Assembly: GCA_905221605.1 (NCBI GenBank) | Contig: CAJNDS010002520.1 | Span: forward strand, 113,501-177,500 | Source of the DNA: Symbiodinium natans | Lineage: Eukaryota > Sar > Dinophyceae > Suessiales > Symbiodiniaceae | Length of the DNA stretch: 64,000 bases | Reading direction: 5' to 3' | Part shown: in pieces, positions 41,444 through 54,568 of the stretch | How positions within the stretch are numbered: the first letter of the stretch is position 1 | Layout of the letters: every line of letters starts with the position of its first letter | The notes under the pieces: model-generated | What the model was told of the DNA's origin: nothing | The model's input: the letters and a program-made list of their open reading frames with translations, nothing else | Database searches by the model: none | Program-made: the position numbers and the translations under genes

Positions 41444-42117
41444 AGCTGATCTTTCTCGCTGGCGGGAAGCACTCCGACAGTGGCCCCGCAATGGCATGCT
41501 TCTAGTCTAGCTTCGTGAATGTTCATAATCTTCCAGGTGCGAAACGAACTGTTGGATGTCAAGAGGCTGTGTATCGAATGAAAGGATGCTGACGAAGAGG
41601 AAGCCTGCTGGCACTGGCACACTAGCTCTTAGAAACGCTCGGGGCGCGCATGACGCATAACCTGTCAGAATGCCATGTCGGCAAGAAGGGGTCATGCACT
41701 GCCGCCAGGAAGTATTAAGACCGGTCTATGTGTCCAGCTGTTGTGCCTCAGCCTAGCGCAGTCTGTGCTTGCGTGCCTCAATGCATTATGTCTTGTACAC
41801 GAAGCTTCCCGAGCTCTTGCACGCGCAGCTTGGCGCTGGCAACCTTAGTCAAGCAGATTTTCCGCATGCGCGTCAGCTTATCATCTGAGAAGGCAGTGCA
41901 GGCAAAAGAATTACAAAAGCTGGACAGAAATGGGATTGAGTGTTGATATCACAAGCATGAGATGTGATACTTCCAGCCTCAATCCCCGAGTGTCCCACGA
42001 AGCGCACGTGATGCGACAACGCCCGAAGTTGCTGCAGACCGCTACATGCAGACCGCTGGAAGAAGCAAAGCACTTCATCTGCCTGTTGGGATTCGCTGCC
42101 ACAACTGACATTTCATG

Positions 42118-42192
42118 TTTCCCCTTATTGGGTTTAAGAGGATCATATTCAGGATTTTTTTCAGGAAGGGTTTTAAGGGCCATCCTAGTCTA
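42118..42192. mobile_element. MITE-like element, GGATCATATTCAGG family
   Basis: TAAGAGGATCATATTCAGGA to TTTTAAGGGCCATCCTAG. Shorter relatives at 24010-24061 and 55222-55286 end GGGCCATCCTAGAC or GAGCCATCCTAGAAC. Confidence 0.52.
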
Positions 42193-42403
42193 GTGGCTGC
42201 GTAGAGGGGCATTGCTTAGCACCGCTTCTCAGAAACGCACGCAATCCTAGGCTCCCTTCTGCCTCAGTCAGAGAATGAACCCTGCCCTAAAACCCGAGAA
42301 AACCCTAAATCCCCCGAACTGCCATGACCGTTAGGTTTGAGGGTTTAGGGTTTAGGGTGAAATCCCGACCGGTTTATAAAGGGTGAAGTCCTGCCACGCT
42401 CAG

Positions 42404-42465
42404 GTCACCCGAAGTTTTCTGGGTGTCCCTGGCCCGAGTGTTTGTCGATTTCGGCGATTTCGAGG
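42404..42465 (+). CDS. Exon of unknown gene
   Basis: Acceptor GCTCAG, then SPEVFWVSLARVFVDFGDFE, donor GTATGT. The fit of phase to the next exon is not direct, so one exon is probably missing. Confidence 0.45.
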
Positions 42466-45400
42466 GTATGTTTGTTGGCCTTATCGTGTTTCCAGCTTGG
42501 GATGATCCACCACGTTGTTGCCATGAAACAAAAACCCAAAGTCTCCAAGTACATATGGCAGTGTTTTGAGTTTAAGGTTTAGGGTTAGCGGGGCACACAA
42601 TTGCGCAATCAAATGTCTGCTTGACCTAGCGAGTTCAGTTTCCAAGAACGCAATTTCGGAGACCCTCATATGGCTTCGGAGACCCCACCCGAATTGCACA
42701 GCTGGCCAGGCCACCAAGTCTTTCTGCGGCTTGTGCGTGATGTGGCTGCCGGGGAGGCGGCCTGAGGTTTATTTCGGGTTTAGGGTTTAGGGTTTAGGGT
42801 TTAGGACATAGGGTTTAGGGCAAGCAGTGCTTGACATCTGCTCGGTTTCAAGGACTTCGGCCACTGGGGGATTGAGTGCTTAGGGGTTAGGGAGCCCTAA
42901 ACACCATCCGAAACCTAAAAAGAGCCCCTGGAAACATCGCCAATCAACCCTGAACATAAGTGACGGTTTTAGGGTCTAGGGTGGTAGGGTTTTAGGGTTT
43001 TAGGGTTTGAAGACCCTAACTTTCCCAGGAGCTGGTGGACAACTATCTCGACCCACGGTTGCCCCATGAAGAGCGAGTCGCCTTCCTGGCACCTCAGCCG
43101 ATGGTTGGGGAGTGAGGAATTGAGGGTTGGGGGCTTAGGGTTTAGGGTTATAGGGTTTGGGGTTGGAATTGAGGGTTCGGGGTTTAGGGTTGTCATAGCT
43201 AGGATGTGTCGATGTGTCAGGTTCAGGGGAGGTGGTTCAGGGTCGTGAGTCTTAGGCTTTCGGGCTGATATTGCTGGGCTGTAGCGTCCTGAGCTAAAAC
43301 GGACTCTCGAATTTGGGAAGTTGGGTATGGGCTTGTACTTAGGCAGCTTTCGTTTCTGCAGCCCTTCTGCATTGTCCGAATCAAGGGCTCCGTGCATGGA
43401 GTCGACGACGAGGGCCCGGACGAGTTCGACGCGGACGAGGCCTTCTTGCGGTTCTCGGGGTAGTTCCGAAGCCTGAGGTGCTGCATGCTCAAAACCATCG
43501 TCCATTTTTGGGGTGCCCGAAAAATAGTAGGGGCCACCTTAGAACAAGGACCCCCAAAAGGAACATCATTTTGAGAACTGCCCATATGCACTGGCAACTC
43601 CAGGGTTCCCTCAAGAAATGAGCTGTGCGCCATATGGAGTCTTGTTGGCCAAATTTTGCAGGGGCCTCTAGTTTAGGGTTTGGGGTTTAAGGTTTAGGGT
43701 TTAGGCAGCTGGCATAGACTTCTTGCTATGTGTGTTAGCTGTGAGTTCGTCTGCGTCTCCCGCCACCATCACTTCAGAATGTCTCTTTGCTCTCAAATCC
43801 CAGCCGCGTCTTCCCATGCGATCAGCCCGAATATTGGGGTTTAGGGTTTAGGGTTTAGGGTTAGGGTTTGGGGTTTGGGGTTTGGGGTTTGGGGTTTAAG
43901 GTTTAGGGTTTAGGGTTTAGGGTTTAGGGTTTAGGGTTTAGGGAAGCTTAGGGTTCCCTCTACAACAAACATCGTGAAGGCATAGTCACCCTGAACCCTG
44001 GCCCTATCCCTCAGCCCCATTGCCCGAAACCCTATTACCCTACCCTGTTACCCTAAACCCTAAACCCTAAACCCTCAACCCTAAACCCTAAACCCTAAGC
44101 CCTAAGCCCTAAGCCCTATTACCCTAAGCCTTGTTACCGTACACCCCCGTTACCCAAAAACCCCAGGTTTGCTTTTACCTTGAGCTCCCAGAGCCCGGAA
44201 GTCCCTCCAAGTCCCAGGCCTCCGGCCTCAAACCTTTCACAAGCTCGAAGTGTCACTAAGGGCTTCGGGTTTAGTGTTTAGGGTTTAGGGCTTGTTAAAC
44301 CCTAATTAAACCCCAAACCCTAAACCCTAAACATCCCTAAACCCTAAACCTCTAACCCTAAACGTGCGGCTCCCGAAGGAGCAGTTCGCCTCCATCCAGG
44401 AGCGGCTCCATGCAGCGAAATGTAGCGTCGAGGCCGAAGTCTTTCCCGAGGCCTGGGTTTAGGGTTTAGGGTTTAGGGTTTTGGGTTTGAACTTGTGAAT
44501 GAGATGGAGCGAAGTGGGATAAGTCTTTGGTTCCGGCAGATATCGCGTAGAGCCCGGATGCAACAAAAAAAAAAAAGGGTTCAGGGTTAGGACGCTGCCG
44601 CTTCTGCAGGCGCGTGCTTCCTCTTCAGGAGAGTGTGAGGTTCAGGGTTAGGAGGAGAGGGTTTGCTAGGGTGGCTTTACTTGGTATCCCGGTGGTGCCC
44701 TGTCACCCGTTTTCTTAGTTCTAGGTTCCCTTATAAAGTTATCGCCGGGGCCCTTGTTAGAGTATGGTTACTGGGCTAGCAAATTTAGGGTCTAGGTGGG
44801 TTGGGCGGATAGATTATGTAGCAGTTTGCGGCTTGCATGAGAATTTATGTTGTACTTCTCCTGTTTGCATGCATTCGTGAGTCTTCCAGGGTTTAGGGGA
44901 GGTCGCTGCAGGTTTAAGCTTTGGCTTCCGCGTTGTTTTCAGGATCCGCGAGGGGGGGGGGGGTATTTGGAGTTTTTAGAGATGGTGCGACCCAGTTTGG
45001 GCCAGCAATCTGATATCCCAGCTCTTCTCCGCGCAAGATTCCTTCGCATGCTTTGTGACAAGGCATGTGGAGCCCGGCTGAAACGCAATAGCCTTTCATC
45101 TTGTGCTGTGGCTGGTACATGTCTCCACAAGCACGTGCATGTCGAGACATACAAATCGGCAAGTCTAAAGCCAGAAAGCGTCTTCGCCAGCTACTACACA
45201 GGAATCTCAGTTAAAGCTGTACTACTGAAGTAATCCTCAGCCCCAAAGCCTAGAAGCTTCCGAAAAAGACGACCCCTCTCGTATGAGCTGAGGAAAATTT
45301 TCTGCCAGGCAGAGAGGGCCCTTGAGTCGGCGACGCAGCTTTGCAGGAGCCATCCCTTTCCGCACCCAGGTCCAGGAAGCCCTCGCTTCTCAAAAGGATG

Positions 45401-48400
45401 GTCCCTTCTTGGGTACCCTACATACTACAGGGCCCCGCCTTCAAAAAGGTGGCCCCAAAAGGACCCTAAGTTAGAGAAGTGATTAAAAAAAAGGTCCGCG
45501 TTATTGTCCTTATCATGCCTCTTTGACTCTGTACTCATATTCTTCCTCTTCTTGGAGCCCCCTATTTCAGTCCTTATTTTGTCCTTGCGATCGCCAGAAG
45601 CAGGTTTCACCCTTGCCATCGTTCCTATTCCAGTGCTACGCCCAATCGTAATCCCCTGAAGAGAGCCCTAAACCCTAAACCCTAAACCGATGTGGCCGAG
45701 CAAGTCGTTACGAGACCCTCAGGGAAGCTCGTCGAACAGGATGTCAGGCTGGAGCGTGCACAGCAAGACATCTGATGACGCTTTTGACGATGAGATGCAC
45801 TGAGTTGGGCTGGTCGTAGAAAGCCAAAGAGTAGGACACTGGGGAGTCAAGGATTCAAGTCTGTGAGGTCGTATAGCGAAGACTGTGAGGTAGTGTAGGG
45901 ATGCATCACCTTTGTTAATGTTGCACGATCGCCACTGATCCCCTTGGACGTGAGCATTTTTGAGCATTTTGTATGGGTTTGAGATTGGTGTTGGGATTGT
46001 GGTAATCGTGGGGCTTGCCTCGAATGGGGGCGCTGCTGTGAAGGAGGGGCTCAATGAAGGCTCTCCATGTCTCCACCCCGTTAACAGACCTACCAACCGA
46101 TGCCTTGCCGGCCTTGTGCGAGTGTGAGAGTCGAAACCCTAAACCCTGAACCCTGAACCCTATAACCCTATAAACCCTAAACCCTGAAGAGAGGACTAGC
46201 GGCGTTCTTGACCCTGCCTTTACGGACGTCTTCTGGGCTTTGGCAGACTTGGCCGCGCTTGCCTCAGGCATCATGGATGATAGGTTTAGGGCTTAGGGCC
46301 TTAGGGTTTAGGGTATAGGGCTTAGGGTTTAGGGTTTAGGATCATCTTGCAGCAGGCTTCATGGCTTAGAATACGGGTTAGAAAGATCATCTTGTAGCAG
46401 GCTCCATGGAGTCGAATAAGGGTCAGAAAAGGATCATTTTATGGATTGTACAATATGGACTATGCAAGGGGCTCCACGAAACTTCGCTTGCCAGCCGGAC
46501 CCGAGCGGCAGCCCCTTCTTCAGGAGCTTTGCCGGAATGGACACCCTATAATCTTAGGAGGCACCAATCCCTTTGTGCTCCGTAACACAATAGGACCCCA
46601 GAAGGTGTTTAGGCCTGAACTCCGAAAGGCTCCTCGTTTTTAGGGTTTAGGGTTTAGGGTTATAAGGTTTAGGGTTTAGAGTTTATAGGGTTTAGGGTTT
46701 ACGGTCTAGGGTTTATTTAGGGTTTAGGGTTCTAGGGTTTATATGGTATTGAGCCAACGATCAGAGGCTCGCAGTGGTAACGCCATGACACGGCAAGATC
46801 GGCTGAATGATGCCCTTCGCCGCGGCCTCATGAAGCTTCGGTTTAGGGTTTAGGGTTTAGGGTTTAGGGTTCCTCGGAGTAATCGCCGGGCGCACATTCT
46901 GAACCCGGGATTCTCAAGGACAGGCCAACTTCTGACGAAATGGGCCAGATCTATTCAACGAAGGGTCAACTTGGGTTCATTTCGTGAACTTCCTGGTTGA
47001 ACCTGCGCACATGCTGCAGTAAGCAGCCTGGTTCCATGCGCACACCTTGGTGGCAAGGGGCATGCCATTCTTAAGGCTGCCGTTTCGCGATAATGACGAA
47101 CGATTCCAGCACAACCCTCTCATGATGGTGATGCAGTGATGCAGCACTCCAGCTGTTTCTGTATTGATACTTTTCACGGCGCATATTTCTATGTGAAGCC
47201 AACCCAGCCAGATGTTTGTTCGACATGGACGTCTCCCCCAGCTGTGCTGGTATGTGTTTGTCTTCCGGGACTGTACACACTCTCGATCCTGACGTGTTTC
47301 CGATTGAAGTCACAGTGCTGGCCGTAGCGACGAGGCTATGCCACTGCCAGGGAGTCGCGCCCTTGGCAGTTCCGGCTTGTAGCGGTCTGGAGTTTCTACT
47401 TGAAACTTGGATATCTCGCCACTCCCTATTGCAATTGTTGGCAAAGGTTCTTGCTCTTCCCCTCGTGCACGTCGAGTCATACACTTCTGAAGGTATAGGC
47501 ATCGGTTTTTGGTAAGCATGCAGTTGAGGAGCTTCGTGTTTCCAAAGATGCTTCAAGGGTGTATGGAGGATAAGCGATTGACGGTTTAGGGGTTTCTGGA
47601 CGCGCCAGGGCACAACACCAAGTGACCATGAAAACTACCACTCCATACTTAAGTCTACCTGCTCAGTCTTGACACTACAACCACACATCTTGCGAAGCCC
47701 TCCATAGTTAGATCGGTGCTGCTACAGGGATGGACCTGATGTCTCGCGGATTGCTTTCCAACACGCTCGCATTGTCTGCCAAAGCTTTGGGCGTAAGATG
47801 ATTTTGGCTTGGTGTCGGGTCGGACTTGGGTGCATACCACATACTGTCCCCAAGAACTATATTTACGGTTTAGGGTTTATAGTCGAGAATTAGGGTCTAT
47901 AGGCGTTCACAACTTGAAGCTGCACAACCTAAATTACTAAAGCTCGAGAACTGAGTGCCTCTTGAGGCCTCACAGCACCGTGTCCTGTCAGTTGGCTGTG
48001 TGCCGAGCTCACGCCATGGCGGAAGCAAGGCAACGTTTGCAGGAACCTGTGTCAGAGATTTTTGGTAGCATGAAGGGCAGGGGAAGGTCGTCGTGGGTGC
48101 ATGTCAGGACGTAATAGCTGCATGTGAAACAGAAGAAGAGCTGAAAGACATGCGTACAGAGATTGGCACGGCTTGCGGGCACGAAGAAATAGCAGCATCT
48201 TCAGTGCAGCCATGTTATATATGTCCGGTTCCTGAGATTAGCACACCTTGTGCACTAGAACTTAGAGAAATGCCCGTATAATGCCATGCCTAAAAATCCT
48301 GAGCCACAACCGGCGGTTTAGGGTTTGGGTTCTGGGTTTAGGGTTTAGGGTTTAGGGTCTAGGGTGTAGGGTCTAGGGTCTAGGGTTTAGGGTTTAGGCC

Positions 48401-51400
48401 CCTAAGCAGGCCTGTAAACCTGGCGCAGGTCCCAGGGGAGTGCCACTGTGCAGGAGCTGCGGCAGGCCGAGGCATCAGCGAGCTTTGGATCCAACCCTAA
48501 ACCCTAAACCCTAAAGTAATTCGAATCTAGGGAGTGTCCTCAGCCCATGGTTCAGGATGCCGAAAGGGTTTGACAAACGATGTAACTGATAGATCTACAG
48601 CCCAATGGCCCCCAACCCCTGAGATTTGCGAATTTCGTTTGGATGAAGCTGAATGTCTTGAGATAAGCTGATGCCGCATGTTTCATTCCCGGGTTGCCTC
48701 AACCCTAAACGTAACCCTTCAGGCAGTTCACTATTTCAGTCAGTTGAGGGAGCATCCCATGCCATGCCCTATCCTGGGTGTCTCACAATTGCAGCATGCG
48801 CCAATACCGTTACCATGTTCGATGATTGTGCTACCGTACTATCCGAAATACTATGTATGCGAGTATTCGATTTTTGTATCGTCAATCGGTAGTTGGTTTC
48901 GAGCAGTTCCTTGTGGCTGTGCGCCAGATAGGCCTTGCTACAGGCTTGTGCCCTGCCATGCTGCGCGTTTGGAGCGTTTCAGGGGAGGAGCTGGTCTCCA
49001 GGACCGTGGAGGAGGTGAGCGACATCAGCACGTTGAAGCAGCTTGTGCGCGAGGTACATGGCCTCCCGATGTGCTTGCAGAGGCTCATGCATGGGACCCA
49101 GTGTCTAGATGACACTTTCAAGTGGGATGAAGGCATTGACCTGCAACTGGTGGTGTCAGCCCTCTCCGACGCGAAGCAGGTCGAAGCCGGTGATGAGCTT
49201 CTTGAGGCTGCCTCCGCCGGCCATGTTGCAGCTGTCCGTTACTTGTTGGATGCAGGAGTTCGCGCGGAGCTGTTGAAGCAACAAGCCCTCAGTTGCGCAT
49301 GCGAGCAGGGCCACTCAGAGGTCGTGCGCCTTCTGCTTGAAGCCGGTGTCTCAAATCTCGGCGTTGCCCTCGCATGCGCATCCGAACACGGCCACGAAGA
49401 GGTCGCCCAGCTGCTGCTGGAAGCTGGTGCTGACCCGAACAAGCAAATCCTCTACCCCAGCAAAGCAGCCCTTGTTTGCGCGTGTCGAAATGGCCACTCT
49501 CAGGTGGCCGATGTGCTCCTCAAGGCTCGGGCCTCCGTAGACCTTCAGGACGCAAGTGGCATGACAGGCCTCCGCTGCGCATGTGAGAATGATCACGCCG
49601 ACACAGCCCGCCTACTGCTGCAAGCTGGTGCCGACAAGAATTTTCCACAGGACCGAGATGGCCGGACAGCCTTGATTCTTGCGTCCGGGCACGGCTGTAC
49701 CGAGACTGTTGGGCTGCTTCTTGACGCCAGTGCAGACAAGGATGTCCAGGACCGTTTCGGCCAGACAGCCCTCATGTCTGCCTCTGCAAATGGCCACCCT
49801 TCCGCAGTTCGCCTGCTGCTTCGAGCCGGTGCTAGTGGCCGCCTGCAGGATGGCAATGGCCGTACAGCCCTGATGTGTGCATCGGGTTGCAGCAAAAAGG
49901 TTTGCAAAGCAGATGGTCAGTTTGTCCTTATCACCCACCCAGGCCACATTGAGAGCGTGCGCTTGTTGCTGGAAGCTGGTGCTGACAAGGAAGTGCAGGA
50001 TGGGCATGGCCGTACAGCCCTTATCGAAGCGGCGTTGGGTAACCATGCTGATATTGTTCGCTTGCTGCTGGAAGCTGGCGCGGACATGCACGTGATGGAT
50101 CGGCTGAACCGCACAGCACTCCTTTGTGCTGCCAGCTGTGGCCATACCGAGATCGCGCACTTGCTGCAGTAGGGGACTGCTGGACAGAGAAAGGAGTCCA
50201 CAGCATACTGCAGCATTGGCCATGGGTGCAGAACTTGTTGCGCTTGGAATGCAGTTTTAAACTGGCGTCTACTCCCAGCGCTGAACCGCCTGTAGGCTTG
50301 TAAAGTTTGTGCCGACCTGTTGGCTAGTCTATGGATACCCTGTCGCAACCGGCCAATGTGTTATGCGGTTATGATTTAGTCCTGCGCTCATTCTTCTTTC
50401 GTTTTGTTTCGCGGCGCCCTCGGAAGGAATTAGGAGTGGTGTTGTTGCAATCTGGGCGCCTCGTCCTCAGACGGCGCAAGGACTACCAGGCGTGCCAGGG
50501 GCTTGTCTACAGCCTATGCCATGCCAACCTGGGCTGGGGTCTACGTACAGTGTCAGGCCCCGGACGCCCGAGACGGCCCCAGCATTTATCCCCTATCGCG
50601 AACATGACTCTAGCTCCAAAGATGGCAAATTTGGGAGCAGCACATCTAAGGCACATGATACTGGCCTGAACCCACAAAATCATCATTTCTAATTCAAGCC
50701 CCTAAAAAAACACACAAGTCACATGATTCCAAACGCCGTGGCTTACGGTGAGCCAGCCGATCGCTTCAAGCTTCCGAGCCCCCGTCGCCCTGTACCAGGG
50801 AACCTTGACATCCAGAAGATCTTTTGTACCAAACACCTGGAACGAAAAGGTTGATCTTTTTCTTAAGGGTCCCTACAGGAGCCCACTACAAACACCCCAA
50901 TCCCCTGAATCAGAACCCTTATCTTCACCCGCTGGCAGTGTGAGAGTCGAAGCCCGAAACCCCAGAACCCTAGATCCCTCAAACTCTGCCACCCCGAAAC
51001 CATACACCCCAAACTCCTGGTCCCTAAAGCCTAAACCACATGAGACCCAAACTCCTGAACCCTAAAGCCCAGAACCATCCAAAACCTATAAGCTCCAAAC
51101 TCCTGAACCCTGAACCTAAACTCCAGAAGCCCCAAACTCCTGAACCCTGAGCCCTAAACCCCATTAGCCCCAAACTCCTGAACCCTAAACCCGAAACCCC
51201 AGAATTAGCCCCAAAATCCCTGCTACCCTAAACCCTGAACCCTAAACCCTAAACCCTAAACCCTAAACCGGTGCCAGTCGGCCGCCCGGCGCCACTTCAG
51301 GCCCTCCAGGGTCTGGGGGCTTTGGGATGTTTTGGGGTTCGGAGGCCACAGGTCCCACCTAGGGCCTGCAGCTTGTGCCAACAAAAGGGTTTAGGGTTTA

Positions 51401-54400
51401 GGGTTGAGAGTTTAGGGTTTAGGGTTTCCGAATTTTCGCAAGAAGTGCGAACCCAAAGCGTAACTTCGGTCCGGGCTGGGAGTTTGTGGATGGCTCAGGG
51501 GTGAGCGAGGAAGGGCTTCAACCAGTTGCAGGCTTCTAGGGCCTATTGGCCTTAGGGCTCAGTGGGTTTAGGGTTTAGGTTCTAGGGTTTAGGGTTTTCT
51601 AGCGCGGGGTGAAGGAGAGTCTCTTGTGGAATGAAGGTTCGGGTGTTCAGGGTCCGGTGCCTCGGGCCTTCTCTGTTGAGTCTCAGGGCAGATGCTTTCT
51701 AGAACCCTTATGCATTATGTCACATCTGTGTTTGCAGAAAAAAGACCCCAGAACATATTGCACATGCTTCCATTATGCTCCTAAACGAGGGTGTTTGGGT
51801 ACCCACAAAGCCCTAATACCCCTTGATTACGTAGTAGATTCCTGAGCTCACAAAAAACAAAGCATCCTTGCGCTTTCTGGGTAGTTGATGGGGTTCTGTT
51901 CTCGAGTTGCGGAATGAGAGGTGGCAGCCTTGGTATTTCTAAAGTTTCAGTCATGGGTTCTGCCGCAACTACCTGCTGTCCCCTCCCAAACGAAGGCCCA
52001 AGAAAGAGTTGTCTGGGCTTTGTGTGTGGGCTTCACTTCTTGGTACGAGGGTAATCATACTAGGGTGGGTGGGGGGGGGGAGTATGGGAGCCAGGATTGT
52101 GAACGTGTGCTACCACCCTAAACCCCAAACCCAAGACCCTAAAGTTTCCCAAAGCTCCTTGTCACATCTTGTCGCCGATTCAGAAGCACCAGCTGGCATG
52201 TGGGTGGTTGTCAAAATTATGGTTCCTTTTTGAATCATCATAATACGGCACCTAATACTCAGGGTACCCAAGAAGGGACCATAATTTGACAACCACCCAT
52301 GTGAACACCCCAGACATACGCCCGCCTGCAATTCGACAGTCCTGCAGCAACCATATGGGAGGCAGCTCGAGGGCCCCAAGAGCCTCCGCAAACAGCGGTG
52401 GAGCTTGGGATGTTCCCCTTATAATACTACGAGTCCTGAATAGGGATTATGTTACCCCCTACTGTAATCCTTATTTGGGACTCTTAGTATGAAACAGTAC
52501 TGAGTGTGACCATATCTGGTTATGTCCATGAAGGACTGGACTCTTAGTATAATGGGAGGGACATCACAAGGTGAAGCTTCGAATCTCATTGAGCAAAACA
52601 TGGCAAGGGATGCATCACACCTCATTGCATGAAGCGCTGTCCGCCAGCTCAAGCCTGGCCTGGGGGAGTGGTATTGTTAAACCTTAAACCCTAAACCCTA
52701 AACCCAGATGGCCCACACGACCTTCCGACTGTTCGGGTAAAGTATGTAAAACATTAAACAGAGGGCCCAACACGAAGCGTTCAATTCTCAGCAGAAGGAC
52801 GTTAGACGTCCCTGGGCCCTAACCCAGACCCTTGGAGGATCAACAAAATGCAGCAAGCAGTGCCCTCATAGTTCTCCGTGCTCTTCCCCGCAAGAGCCCG
52901 GCACAAAAAGTCACCTTTTTTGGGGCCTGCCCAGCCCCAAGCACCTCAAAAAAGGTGACTTCTTGTGCCGCGCCTATAGTGGGTCATTCTTGGATGATCC
53001 CTTCAGGGGGATCTACTTCTCGGATCCTGCCAGAGGGCAAAAGGAAAATCCAGGGGCGTTGAAACCCTAAGCCCTAAGCCCTAAGCCCTAAACCCTAAAC
53101 GTGGCTAGTCGGGTGCCAAAAAAAAAACCCTAAACCCTAAACCCTAAACCCTAAGCCCTAAACCCTAAACCCTAAACCCTAAACCTCGGGGTCTGGGAAA
53201 GTGCAGGGGCGTCTATGGCCCGGACGCCGGGATCTTCGAGCATCTCAATCCAGAGCTGGTCGACTCTCTGAGGTGCCCTTGAAGGTTTGCAAGGTTTACA
53301 AGGGGTTTAGGGTTTAGGGTTTAGGGTTTGGGGTTTTGGGGTTTAGGGTTTAGGGTTTATGAGGGTTTATGAGGGTTTATGAGGGTTTATGAGGGTTTAG
53401 GGTTGAGGGTTTGTAGGGTTTACGTGAGGTGGGTAGAAGCCCCTCACTGGCCCCTGTCCCGCAGATTGAGGAACTATAGCCTAGAGGGTTTAGGGCTTCT
53501 AAGGGTTGAGGATTTGGGGTTTAGGGTTTAGGGTTTAGGGTTTAGGGTTTAGGGTTTAGGGTTTAGGGTTTAGGGTTTAGGGTTTAGGGTTTAGGGTTTA
53601 GGGTGACTACACGGCCTCCGCGGCTCTTTCAATTACGCCCTTTGAATTGTCACCAAAAAACCCTCACACGGCATCTACACGTCGAACCCGAACAAACCCT
53701 AAACCCTAAACCCTAAACCCTAAACCCTAAACCCTAAACCCTAAACCCTAAACCCTAAACCCTAAACCCTAAACCCTAAACCCTATTCAGGTTTTATGTG
53801 AGAGCACGAAATTTTGTATACAGCCCAAGAATAACTATGCTGAAGGGTCCAAGAATAACTACGCTGAAGGGTCCAAACCCTAAGGTTTCAATGCTTGGAA
53901 CCCCCCAAACCATCCAAACCTCTTGTCACACCTTGTCTATGCGGCCGTGCCTGGGCATGTCCCCAAATCCTGAAGCCCACCCTAAACCCCCTACAAAAAA
54001 ACGAACGCAAATTTTCAAAACAACGAAAAAACGGCAAAACAACTCAACCCTTGAACTGGAGAAACCCAACCTTGAACCACTCAACCCTGAACCCCTAGAC
54101 CCTAATTCCCCAACACAGACCCCTTGAAATTACTAAGGATGAAGCCTTCAAGCCCTTCCTATTCTCTTAGCCCTGACACAGAGAGCTCCATGCCCTAAAG
54201 TCAGAAAACATCCCTTAATTTATATTCGGGCTGCCAGTGTAATTACCAACGAAGTGAAGGATGATTTTGGGATGTTCCCCCTTATACTAACAGTAATAGG
54301 ATTATAATAGGGGGGCATTATAATTCCAATTCAGGACTGCTAGTATCAGGGGGGGAACATCCTAAACCCTAAGCCCTAAACCCTAAACCCTAAACCCTCT

Positions 54401-54537
54401 AAACCCTAAATACCCCAAATAAGACATCAAGTCTAGGAGCCTGCTGCCGCCAGCTGCGCCAGATCGGGGCCCAGGCGTGAAGCACCAGGCTCGAGTCCAA
54501 TATGGGGGTTTTGCGAAAGCAAGGGACCCCTTTAAAA

Positions 54538-54568
<31 letters not shown>

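Larger units (their letters stand above)
44457..46199. other. Intron(s) of unknown gene
   Basis: Fold-back 44681, G tract, MITE 45405, one weak exon candidate (45692). The frame 44847-45233 is open but has no supporting feature. Confidence 0.5.
51501..53206. other. Intron of unknown gene
   Basis: MITE copies at 52215 and 52405, hairpin 52899 and CCCTAAA arrays. No further exon seen. Confidence 0.55.

Noticed and set aside
47071-47613. Overlapping open frames on both strands
   Set aside because: No domain, no splice signals and no bias favouring one strand.
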